Below are positions 1 to 6,235 of a stretch of DNA of 10,790 nucleotides, one piece after another. The position numbers and the translations under genes are program-made. The stretch spans positions 1 through 10,790 of the forward strand of contig DAOUQK010000094.1 in assembly GCA_030625695.1 (NCBI GenBank), in the 5' to 3' direction. The notes under the pieces were generated by a model, which saw nothing but the letters and a program-made list of their open reading frames with translations, had not been told where the DNA came from and ran no database searches. This DNA comes from Paracoccaceae bacterium. Its GTDB lineage: Bacteria > Pseudomonadota > Alphaproteobacteria > Rhodobacterales > Rhodobacteraceae. Position 1 is the stretch's first letter. Each line of letters starts with the position of its first letter.

Positions 1-80
1 TCCGCCAAAGCAGGTAACGGGGCAAAGGCAACGATCAGGGCAGTGATAAGAGTGGTGGCTAAAGTCAGGCTTTTAAACAC
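1..80 (-). CDS. Exported protein, 5' end only (signal peptide)
   Basis: Reading the minus strand from a GTG at 80-78 gives 26 codons to the window edge, with no stop. They form a textbook Sec signal peptide: a Lys at position 3, a hydrophobic core (TLATTLITALIVAFA), then PLPALA as a likely signal-peptidase I site. No in-frame ATG lies upstream within reach, so GTG is the best start, though its ribosome site is weak. The mature protein is outside the window, so its function cannot be read. In related Rhodobacteraceae the gene divergent from acnA is often a DUF1223 thioredoxin-like secreted protein. That identity is a guess from remembered gene order, not from these residues. Confidence 0.6.
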   Translation of the reverse strand, partial: MFKSLTLATTLITALIVAFAPLPALA

Positions 81-172
81 GTGATGTACGGCTTTCTTAC
101 AGAAAATGAGGCTTTGTTTGCAGAATGGTTTACCGTGCCAGAATTGAAATGGCCAATCAAGGTTTGTTGAGA

Positions 173-200
173 ACCCTTGTGATACGGTTACAAAAAGGGT
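173..200. repeat. Inverted repeat upstream of acnA
   Basis: ACCCTT at 173-178 is matched by AAGGGT at 195-200, with weaker pairing inside (GTGA against TTAC). It lies upstream of the predicted acnA -35 box and could be an activator site or a transcript-end structure for neither gene in particular. Its role is unknown. Confidence 0.3.
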
Positions 201-213
201 GATTCTCCAGGCC

Positions 214-242
214 TTGCTCAATTGTGTACGATTGTATACAAT
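214..242 (+). promoter_or_regulatory. Predicted acnA promoter
   Basis: TTGCTC (214-219) and TACAAT (237-242) are separated by 17 bases. The -10 box matches the sigma-70 consensus at five of six positions; the -35 box keeps only the TTG. This would give a leader of about 100 bases before acnA. It is the best promoter-like pair in the 268-base gap, but no start site is known. Confidence 0.4.
221..242. promoter_or_regulatory. Palindromic operator candidate over the acnA -10 box
   Basis: ATTGTATACAAT at 231-242 is a perfect 12-bp palindrome, preceded without a gap by the near copy ATTGTGTACG (221-230), so the two TTGTRTAC units are one helical turn apart. TGTACGA recurs at 268-274. A TTGTATACAA core resembles operators of GntR-family (FCD-type) regulators. 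Lying on the predicted -10, a bound protein should repress. The regulator itself is not in the window. Confidence 0.45.
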
Positions 243-348
243 AGTGTCGCAACCCGGCTTTTACCCTTGTACGACCGGACGCGCTGGGGCAAACAACGCC
301 TGACAAAGTTCCGTTAACCACGTATTTGACCAAGAGGAAGGCCATCAG

Positions 349-3036
349 ATGCCCATCACCGTTGGACATGACAGTGCCAAAACACGCAAAACCCTAAGCG
401 TGAATGGCAAAACCCTTGCCTATTATTCCATTCCTGCCGCAACGGCCGCAGGCTTGGGCGATTTCAGCGCCCTGCCAGCCGCTCTCAAGGTGGTTCTGGA
501 AAACATGCTGCGCTACGAAGATGGCAAGACAGTGCACACGGACGATATCCGCGCCTTTGCCGATTGGGCCAATCAAGGCGGAAAAAACCCACGCGAGATT
601 GCCTATCGTCCGGCACGGGTACTGATGCAGGATTTCACCGGCGTCCCTGCCGTGGTGGATCTGGCGGCGATGCGCGACGGGATTGTTGCCCTTGGGGGAC
701 GGGCCGAACAGATCAATCCGCTGTCCCCGGTTGACCTGGTGATTGACCATTCGGTGATGATCGACAATTTCGGCACACCGCGCGCCTTTGCCCTGAATGT
801 CGAGCGGGAATATGAACGTAACATGGAGCGTTATACTTTCCTTAAATGGGGTCAAAACGCGTTCAACAATTTCCGCGTGGTTCCACCCGGTACTGGCATT
901 TGCCATCAGGTCAATCTGGAATATTTGTCCCAAACGGTCTGGACAGACGTAGACCAGAACGGTGATGAGGTCGCCTATCCCGATACGCTGGTTGGCACAG
1001 ATAGCCACACCACCATGGTCAACGGCATGGCCGTTCTTGGCTGGGGTGTGGGCGGGATCGAGGCCGAAGCCGCCATGCTGGGCCAGCCGATTTCGATGCT
1101 GATCCCCGAGGTTGTGGGGTTCGAACTGACTGGCGAGATGACATCAGGCACCACCGGCACCGATCTGGTGCTGAAAGTGGTGGAATTGCTGCGCGCACAC
1201 GGGGTTGTCGGTAAATTTGTCGAATTCTACGGCAAGGGGCTGGATCATCTGCCTCTGGCTGATCGCGCAACAATTGCCAATATGGCACCGGAATACGGTG
1301 CCACCTGCGGGTTTTTCCCGATTGACGGTGAGACGCTGAATTATATGCGCAAAACCGGACGTGACGAAGACCGGATTGCGTTGGTCGAGGCCTATGCCAA
1401 AGAAAACGGTTTCTGGCGTGGAGCGGATTATGCGCCGGTCTATACCGCAACCCTGACACTGGACATGGGCACGATTGTACCGGCCATTTCCGGCCCGAAG
1501 CGGCCACAGGATTATATCGCCCTGACCGATGCCAAAACCGCCTTTGCCCGTGAAATGAAGGACACGTTCAAGCGGCCCATGGGCAAGCAGGTCGCCGTCA
1601 AAGGCGAAGATTACACCATGGACAGCGGCAAGGTGGTGATCGCGTCCATTACCTCCTGCACCAACACCTCGAACCCTTATGTGATGATTGGTGCCGGGTT
1701 GGTGGCGCGCAAGGCTGCCGCCTTGGGGATGAACCGCAAGCCATGGGTCAAAACCTCGCTCGCGCCCGGGTCACAGGTGGTTTCGGCCTATCTTGAGGCC
1801 GCGGACCTGCAAAAGGACCTTGATGCGCTGGGTTTTAACCTTGTCGGCTATGGGTGCACCACGTGTATTGGCAACTCGGGACCTATTCAGCCCGAGTTAA
1901 GTGCGGCAATTGCCGAGGGCGATCTGGTCGCCACCTCGGTCCTGTCGGGCAACCGTAACTTTGAGGGACGGATTTCCCCGGATGTGCGCGCCAACTACCT
2001 CGCCTCACCGCCTTTGGTGGTGGCGTATGCGCTGGCCGGAACCATGGATATTGACCTGGCCAGCGACCCTATTGCGCAGGATCGCGACGGCAATGACGTT
2101 TATCTGAAAGACATCTGGCCGACGTCCAAAGAAATTGCCGATCTGGTTGATCAGACCGTGACGCGGGAGGCATTTTTAGAGAAATACGCTGACGTCTTCA
2201 AAGGCGACGACAAATGGCAGGCGGTCAAGACCACGGATGCCCAGACCTATGACTGGCCACCCACTTCGACTTATATCCAGAACCCGCCATATTTTCAGGG
2301 CATGTCGCCCGAACCCAGTCAGATCACCGATATAGAAAACGCCCGGGTTCTGGCGGTTCTGGGCGATATGATCACCACTGACCATATTTCGCCAGCCGGG
2401 TCGTTCACCTCGGAAAGCCCTGCCGGGCAATATCTGACCGACCGGCAAGTGCCCCAGCGCGAATTCAATTCCTACGGCTCGCGGCGTGGCAACCATCAGG
2501 TGATGATGCGCGGCACGTTTGCCAATATCCGCATCAAGAATGAGATGCTTGATGGGGTTGAGGGCGGGTATACCAAAGGCCCTGATGGCACACAGGCGTC
2601 GATCTTTGATGCGGCGATGGAATACGCCGACGCCGACCAGCCTTTGGTAGTCTTTGGCGGCGTGCAATACGGCGCCGGGTCGTCGCGCGACTGGGCCGCC
2701 AAAGGCACGGCGTTGCTGGGCGTCAAGGCGGTCATCGCCGAAAGCTTTGAGCGTATTCACCGTTCAAATCTGGTGGGCATGGGGGTTATCCCGTTTGAAT
2801 TCACTGGTGGCGAGGGGCGTAAATCTCTTGGGCTGACGGGTCAGGAAACCGTGTCAATTCACGGGCTTGATACGATCACTCCCTTGGCCGAGGTGCCCTG
2901 TACCATCACCATGGAAGATGGCAGTACCAAAGAAATTACCCTGAAATGCCGGATCGATACCGCGGTTGAGATTGAATATATCGAAAACGGCGGTGTGCTG
3001 CATTATGTGCTGCGTAATCTGGCCAAAGCGGGCTGA
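349..3036 (+). CDS. acnA: Aconitate hydratase AcnA
   Basis: Cytoplasmic [4Fe-4S] enzyme that interconverts citrate and isocitrate through cis-aconitate in the TCA cycle. The 895-residue product is close to E. coli AcnA in length (about 891). The cluster ligands are visible: Cys437 in SITSCTNTSNP, and Cys503 and Cys506 in GYGCTTCIGNSGP, at the spacing of the family. The C-terminal swivel domain carries GDMITTDHISPAGS and, at residues 774-782, YGAGSSRDW with the catalytic Ser and Arg. AGAGGAAG at 333-340 sits 8 bases before the ATG and fixes the start. The gene is monocistronic by context: divergent from an exported-protein gene and followed by a GC-rich hairpin. Nothing is missing or broken. 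The main regulatory clue is the palindrome at 231-242. Confidence 0.97.
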   Translation: MPITVGHDSAKTRKTLSVNGKTLAYYSIPAATAAGLGDFSALPAALKVVLENMLRYEDGKTVHTDDIRAFADWANQGGKNPREIAYRPARVLMQDFTGVPAVVDLAAMRDGIVALGGRAEQINPLSPVDLVIDHSVMIDNFGTPRAFALNVEREYERNMERYTFLKWGQNAFNNFRVVPPGTGICHQVNLEYLSQTVWTDVDQNGDEVAYPDTLVGTDSHTTMVNGMAVLGWGVGGIEAEAAMLGQPISMLIPEVVGFELTGEMTSGTTGTDLVLKVVELLRAHGVVGKFVEFYGKGLDHLPLADRATIANMAPEYGATCGFFPIDGETLNYMRKTGRDEDRIALVEAYAKENGFWRGADYAPVYTATLTLDMGTIVPAISGPKRPQDYIALTDAKTAFAREMKDTFKRPMGKQVAVKGEDYTMDSGKVVIASITSCTNTSNPYVMIGAGLVARKAAALGMNRKPWVKTSLAPGSQVVSAYLEAADLQKDLDALGFNLVGYGCTTCIGNSGPIQPELSAAIAEGDLVATSVLSGNRNFEGRISPDVRANYLASPPLVVAYALAGTMDIDLASDPIAQDRDGNDVYLKDIWPTSKEIADLVDQTVTREAFLEKYADVFKGDDKWQAVKTTDAQTYDWPPTSTYIQNPPYFQGMSPEPSQITDIENARVLAVLGDMITTDHISPAGSFTSESPAGQYLTDRQVPQREFNSYGSRRGNHQVMMRGTFANIRIKNEMLDGVEGGYTKGPDGTQASIFDAAMEYADADQPLVVFGGVQYGAGSSRDWAAKGTALLGVKAVIAESFERIHRSNLVGMGVIPFEFTGGEGRKSLGLTGQETVSIHGLDTITPLAEVPCTITMEDGSTKEITLKCRIDTAVEIEYIENGGVLHYVLRNLAKAG

Positions 3037-3055
3037 TCCCTGCCCGGTCTACCAG

Positions 3056-3079
3056 CCCCGGCGTGTCGAGTCGCCGGGG
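3056..3079 (+). terminator. GC-rich hairpin after acnA, possible terminator
   Basis: CCCCGGCG (3056-3063) and CGCCGGGG (3072-3079) pair perfectly around an 8-base loop, 20 bases past the acnA stop. No run of T follows, so it may instead stabilise the mRNA 3' end or need Rho. Confidence 0.5.
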
Positions 3080-3131
3080 TGAACTGCCCTGAAATCACCC
3101 GCAATAATTGTTTCGTTTTGTTAACAAACGG

Positions 3132-3167
3132 CGCAGAAACTCGCCCATGAGTGCGCGATTTTCTGCG
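3132..3167. repeat. 8-bp inverted repeat with 20-base loop
   Basis: CGCAGAAA (3132-3139) is answered by TTTCTGCG (3160-3167). It lies in the gap after acnA, well upstream of the diguanylate cyclase gene. It could be a protein site or an RNA stem; the sequence does not decide. Confidence 0.3.
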
Positions 3168-3302
3168 TAGCCGAACCTTGATGACCAGGTTAATTTTCTA
3201 AATTCCCGCATAATTTCAGTGTAATACCATGCGTTCCTCATCCAATGTCCGAATTCCGAACACGCGACTATTTTTTGCCAAAAACTAAAGGTTTGTTAAC
3301 CA

Positions 3303-3339
3303 GATTCATTGAGACTCAAGGGGTGAGTTTGAATGAGTT
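3303..3339 (+). promoter_or_regulatory. Leader hairpin before the diguanylate cyclase gene
   Basis: Positions 3303-3318 pair with 3324-3339 around the five-base loop AGGGG. The core 3306-3318 / 3324-3336 has one G-G mismatch and one G-U pair; the three outer pairs include two G-U. The purine loop could act as a ribosome landing or protein-binding site. The stem ends 18 bases before the TTG start, immediately before the ribosome site at 3343-3348, so folding could affect translation. Its function is inferred from position only. Confidence 0.45.
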
Positions 3340-3342
3340 CTG

Positions 3343-3348
3343 AAAGGT
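3343..3348 (+). promoter_or_regulatory. Ribosome binding site supporting a TTG start
   Basis: AAAGGT ends 9 bases before the TTG at 3358. The frame is closed by TGA at 3334-3336, and only CTG (3340) and TTG (3358) could begin upstream of the conserved receiver strand. This site therefore favours TTG. Confidence 0.5.
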
Positions 3349-3357
3349 CGCTTTGGT

Positions 3358-4824
3358 TTGCAGGGTACGATTGTTATCATTGACGCGATATCAACCAACC
3401 GGATTATGCTGAAAGTTCAGCTGTCTTCGGCCTGGTATCATGTTGTTCAGGCCGATGGGCTGATGGGTCTGGTCGACTTGCTGCACCGCACCCGGCCTGA
3501 CCTGATTATTACGGCGATGGATCTGCCGGATGGCACCGCCCTTGACTTGCATGCCCTTTTGGCGGGCGAGCCTGGGTTGGCGGCAACACCGATTATCGCC
3601 ATTACCCCGCAAAACGACCACGCCGCACGGCTTAGGGCGCTGGCGGCTGGCATTGACGACGTTTTGGTGCAACCGGTGGACGATATGTTGTTGCAAGCAC
3701 GGATCCGCAGCCTGATCCGCACCAGAAGCCTGATTGATGATTTGCGCCTGCAAGGCGGCTCCCCCCGCGCCCCTGGTTTGGCCCCCGGTCTGGCAGAAGC
3801 GGCGGCAGAGTTCGCAATGCCCGCACGCGCCTCCGATCCGGTCTTGCCGGTTAAACCGGGAAATGTCGCCATTGTCACGGATGATGCAGTCACCAGCGCG
3901 GTTTGGCGCGCCCGTCTCAAGGGCCTTACAGCGCATCACTTGCAAGGGCACCAATTTGCCAATGCCCAGACGTTGCTGGAAGCACCCGAGCCTGACGTGA
4001 TCGTGCTCGAACTGCCGCAATCCCACGAAAGTGCGGGGCTGCGGTTGCTGGCCGATCTGCATGCGCGCGGGGCCACACGCCACGCGGCGATCATTTGCGT
4101 GCCCAATCCCGCCAGCCCGGGCAGTCCGGCCCTGGCGGCCGAAGCACTTGACCGAGGCGCGCAGGACGTGCTGCAAAACGGGTTCTGTGCACAAGAATTG
4201 ATCGTGCGGATCGACACCCAACTGCGGCTTAAGGCGCGGATGGACCAAATGCGCAGCAATGTACGTGACGGGCTGCGCGCAGCCTTGCGCGACCCGATGA
4301 CCGGGCTGTTCAACCGGCGCTATGCCATGCCCTGGCTGTCGCGCACGGCGCGTTGTTCGTCTGACAATGGCCACAGCTTTGCGGTGATGCTGGCCGATCT
4401 GGATCATTTCAAGCAGATCAACGATCAGTTTGGCCATCCGGCAGGCGACGTCGTTCTGATCGAAACGGCCCGCCGTCTTAAGGCCGCATCGCGTGGCGAT
4501 GACATGATCGCCCGCATCGGTGGCGAAGAATTTATGATCGTCCTACCGATGGCCGGTCAAAACGAGGCCATGCTGGCGGCGGGCCGTCTGTGCCGCGCCA
4601 TTAATGCCACGCCCTTTGTTGTGCCTGGTTTCAGCCAGCCGATCACAGTGACGATCAGTATCGGCATCGCGGTCTCGCCCCCCCCGGCCTGCCCGCTTGA
4701 CTCAAGCGTTGGTGAATTTGGCGACCATATTAGCGATTTGTTGATTACCCAGGCCGACCGCGCGCTGTATCAGGCCAAAGGGGCCGGGCGGAACCAGATT
4801 ACTTTGGTTCGTCCGGCGGCTTAA
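3358..4824 (+). CDS. pleD: PleD-like diguanylate cyclase with two degenerate receiver domains
   Basis: Cytoplasmic enzyme expected to make c-di-GMP from two GTP. Three domains as in Caulobacter PleD: receiver 1 (about 1-125), receiver 2 (about 168-290) and GGDEF (about 305-485); 488 residues against about 454 in PleD. The cyclase half is intact: RDPMTGLFNRRY (311-322), Asp347 in ADLDHF, GGEEF at 388-392, and the inhibitory I-site R379xxD382 at the PleD spacing. The receivers are not: the acceptor position 53 is Ala, the usual Lys-Pro is Gln105-Pro106, the acidic pair is reduced to Asp9-Ala10, and receiver 2 has Glu218 at its acceptor position. Starting at TTG (3358) gives an N-terminus like that of the family. 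It converges on the holin gene across a hairpin. Activation probably does not follow the standard phosphorylation route. Confidence 0.9.
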   Translation: MQGTIVIIDAISTNRIMLKVQLSSAWYHVVQADGLMGLVDLLHRTRPDLIITAMDLPDGTALDLHALLAGEPGLAATPIIAITPQNDHAARLRALAAGIDDVLVQPVDDMLLQARIRSLIRTRSLIDDLRLQGGSPRAPGLAPGLAEAAAEFAMPARASDPVLPVKPGNVAIVTDDAVTSAVWRARLKGLTAHHLQGHQFANAQTLLEAPEPDVIVLELPQSHESAGLRLLADLHARGATRHAAIICVPNPASPGSPALAAEALDRGAQDVLQNGFCAQELIVRIDTQLRLKARMDQMRSNVRDGLRAALRDPMTGLFNRRYAMPWLSRTARCSSDNGHSFAVMLADLDHFKQINDQFGHPAGDVVLIETARRLKAASRGDDMIARIGGEEFMIVLPMAGQNEAMLAAGRLCRAINATPFVVPGFSQPITVTISIGIAVSPPPACPLDSSVGEFGDHISDLLITQADRALYQAKGAGRNQITLVRPAA

Positions 4825-4835
4825 GCGTCTGGGAA

Positions 4836-4854
4836 GGTGGGTTAAAACCCCACC
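4836..4854. terminator. Hairpin between convergent genes, REP-like
   Basis: GGTGGG (4836-4841) pairs with CCCACC (4849-4854) around a seven-base AT-rich loop in the 54-base gap between two convergent genes, so it may end both transcripts. On the minus strand the unit reads CGTAGGGTGGGGTTTTAACC and onward, resembling short dispersed palindromes seen in many proteobacterial genomes. There is no clean T tract on either side. Confidence 0.5.
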
Positions 4855-4878
4855 CTACGGTTTGTTGACAGGCAAATT

Positions 4879-5481
4879 TCACGCCGCCCGCAACGATTTC
4901 CAATCCTCTAGTGCCAGATTGTGCTCTGGCGTTACTGCTGCAATCCCCAACTGGGCATCCGGCCCGGACTCCGCAACACCGGGACTATTGCTGCGACTAT
5001 CGCTGCGCAGTTTTTCCAAAGCGGTAATGTTGGCCATCACCTGTGGTGCGCGCGCCATGTTCAAGGCGATATCACGTTGAAAATCCTGCGCTTTCAATTG
5101 GTGTCGCGCGCCAAAATAGAACGATACAATCACCCCCAGCAGCCACCAAAGAGGGTCTGGCACCAAGGCGATCCCTTGCATTCGTGCGGCAAACCACAAA
5201 GGATCAACCATCGCCGAGATAAACAGCGCCAATGTCCCCAACGCCAACGCAGGCCTTGGCAAGCGATTCAGCCCGTCCATGAACGGATCAAACCAGCCCC
5301 GGTTTCGGGCGCCAAACTGCGCCGCGAATTCGGCACCAAACTGCGTCATCGCCTGCCCTTGCACACCATACACCCGTTGCGCTCCGGCCTCGGCGTTTTC
5401 ACGAAACACTTCGGCGGTTTCACGCACCACATTGCGTCCACCCCCGAATACCACCCGAAAAATATCGCTGACTATGCCCAC
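4879..5481 (-). CDS. Holin, 3TM type (GTA-lysis-like)
   Basis: Small membrane protein of 200 residues expected to open the inner membrane so that the endolysin reaches the peptidoglycan. An amphipathic, charged N-terminal part (FGGGRNVVRETAEVFRENAE, 12-31) is followed by hydrophobic stretches at about 77-92 and 109-124, with a weaker one between, and a soluble, probably cytoplasmic tail of about 75 residues. This is the layout of the Holin_3TM family found with Rhodobacter-type gene transfer agents. The GTG at 5481 is preferred over an open extension to 5559 because GGAGG (5490-5494) lies 8 bases before it and the family starts near this point. Its start overlaps the endolysin stop by 10 bases, so translation is probably coupled. 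Family assignment is from residue pattern and neighbour. Confidence 0.82.
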   Translation of the reverse strand: MGIVSDIFRVVFGGGRNVVRETAEVFRENAEAGAQRVYGVQGQAMTQFGAEFAAQFGARNRGWFDPFMDGLNRLPRPALALGTLALFISAMVDPLWFAARMQGIALVPDPLWWLLGVIVSFYFGARHQLKAQDFQRDIALNMARAPQVMANITALEKLRSDSRSNSPGVAESGPDAQLGIAAVTPEHNLALEDWKSLRAA

Positions 5482-6095
5482 TTTGCCACCCTCCGCTGAA
5501 ACTCGACCATGCTCATGTGATAACGCGGCGACAAAAATGCCTCGGCGCGTTTGATCCAACCACCTTTGCCACCTGCCCTTGTGCGGGCATATTTCCGGCT
5601 TGCCACCCGCCCGTCCGCCAGCCGGAAATAATAATTGCGCCGGGCCACACCGTAAGCGTCGCGTAACGCCAGCCCGCCGCGACCACCTTCTTTTTGGGCC
5701 GCCTTATGCGTCGCCGCCAGGGTTTGCGGCCCTATCGCCCCGTCAATCCCCACGTCAAAGCCCATTTCGCACAGCATCCGCTGTAATATCTTCACCGCAT
5801 TGCCGCCGGCGTTGACATACATGTCAAACAAAGACGCACGCAACTGCTCGGGCATTTCGGCAATCCGGGGACGCTGGAAATAATGGGTAATAAAGATGTC
5901 CACCGCCTGGGTCCGGGTCAGGGCGCGTACATCCGCCACCCCCACATGCCCGTCTCCGGTCAGGTCCAGACCCAAACGGCGCATGGTGTGGATCGTTACA
6001 CCAAAGTTGGTCGCCCCGCCCGGATCGTCGGGATCATTGACATACCCGCCCTCGCGGGCAACAATTTCTTCGGCAATCTGGCGTACATTTTGCAT
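5472..6095 (-). CDS. GH108-family endolysin (GTA-lysis-like)
   Basis: Peptidoglycan-degrading enzyme (lysozyme-like, N-acetylmuramidase class) of 207 residues. The N-terminal part shows the family signature: catalytic Glu15 in EGGYVND followed by DPDDPGGATNFGVT (21-34). A C-terminal peptidoglycan-binding-type region includes GIDGAIGPQTLAA and ends near YFRLADGR. There is no signal peptide, so export must depend on the holin encoded directly downstream. ATG at 6095 is chosen over the adjacent ATG at 6098 because GGGGA (6101-6105) is 5 bases away. Unusual for a lysozyme, residues 44-55 (DLTGDGHVGVAD) match an EF-hand or dockerin-type calcium loop. With the holin it resembles the two-gene lysis cassette of the R. 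capsulatus GTA; a prophage remnant is the alternative, but no other phage genes are near. Confidence 0.88.
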   Translation of the reverse strand: MQNVRQIAEEIVAREGGYVNDPDDPGGATNFGVTIHTMRRLGLDLTGDGHVGVADVRALTRTQAVDIFITHYFQRPRIAEMPEQLRASLFDMYVNAGGNAVKILQRMLCEMGFDVGIDGAIGPQTLAATHKAAQKEGGRGGLALRDAYGVARRNYYFRLADGRVASRKYARTRAGGKGGWIKRAEAFLSPRYHMSMVEFQRRVAKWA

Positions 6096-6100
6096 CATTT

Positions 6101-6105
6101 TCCCC
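6101..6105 (-). promoter_or_regulatory. Ribosome binding site choosing between two adjacent ATGs
   Basis: GGGGA on the minus strand is 5 bases from the ATG at 6095 but only 2 from the ATG at 6098, so the second ATG is the likelier endolysin start. Confidence 0.45.
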
Positions 6106-6119
6106 AAACTTCGTGAACC

Positions 6120-6136
6120 GAGGCAAACGCTGCCTC
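6120..6136. repeat. Inverted repeat in the endolysin / ThiE-like divergent gap
   Basis: GAGGCA (6120-6125) and TGCCTC (6131-6136) pair around AACGC. It lies 25 bases upstream of the endolysin ATG, a position suitable for an operator or a leader hairpin of the lysis genes. No regulator family is recognised. Confidence 0.35.
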
Positions 6137-6139
6137 AAT

Positions 6140-6147
6140 TTGGTTAA
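6140..6147 (-). promoter_or_regulatory. Possible CtrA half-site upstream of the lysis genes
   Basis: The minus strand reads TTAACCAA, one base from the CtrA half-site TTAACCAT known in Caulobacter, about 45 bases upstream of the endolysin start. There is no second TTAA at the usual 7-base spacing, so this is weak evidence. Confidence 0.25.
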
Positions 6148-6235
6148 TTCTGCGCGACCCGATCGTGCGTTGCCCCGTTTCCTTCTGCCGGTAAATTGGC
6201 TACACCCGCGTCAAAATCCTATAAGGACCACGCCG

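Larger units (their letters stand above)
3037..3357. other. Gene-free stretch between acnA and the diguanylate cyclase gene
   Basis: I see no coding region here. It holds the hairpin after acnA (3056-3079), the perfect palindrome TTTGTTAACAAA (3117-3128), an 8-bp inverted repeat (3132-3139 with 3160-3167), an AT-rich tract around 3190-3300, and a long hairpin (3303-3339) just before the next gene. The middle part has no convincing promoter pair. A small RNA is possible but not supported by any recognised family. Confidence 0.6.

Noticed and set aside
394..1008. 204-codon open frame antisense to acnA
   Set aside because: It lies fully inside a complete, conserved aconitase gene and shows no motif of its own.
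2662..2670. Gln instead of the more usual Glu before YGxGSSRDW in AcnA
   Set aside because: EQYG/QYG-type variants appear normal in this group as far as I recall, and all catalytic and cluster residues are kept, so it is unlikely to matter.
3391..4437. 348-codon open frame antisense to the diguanylate cyclase
   Set aside because: Its protein has low-complexity, Gln/Arg/His-rich composition and no domain, while the opposite strand encodes a clear GGDEF protein. It is a by-product of GC-biased third positions.
5482..5559. 26-residue N-terminal extension of the holin
   Set aside because: It would overlap the endolysin by 88 bases and lacks family-like residues. GTG 5481 has GGAGG at proper spacing.
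4879..6095. Prophage remnant
   Set aside because: Only the two lysis genes are present, intact and coupled, with no integrase, attachment repeats or structural genes. A GTA-type lysis cassette explains this better.
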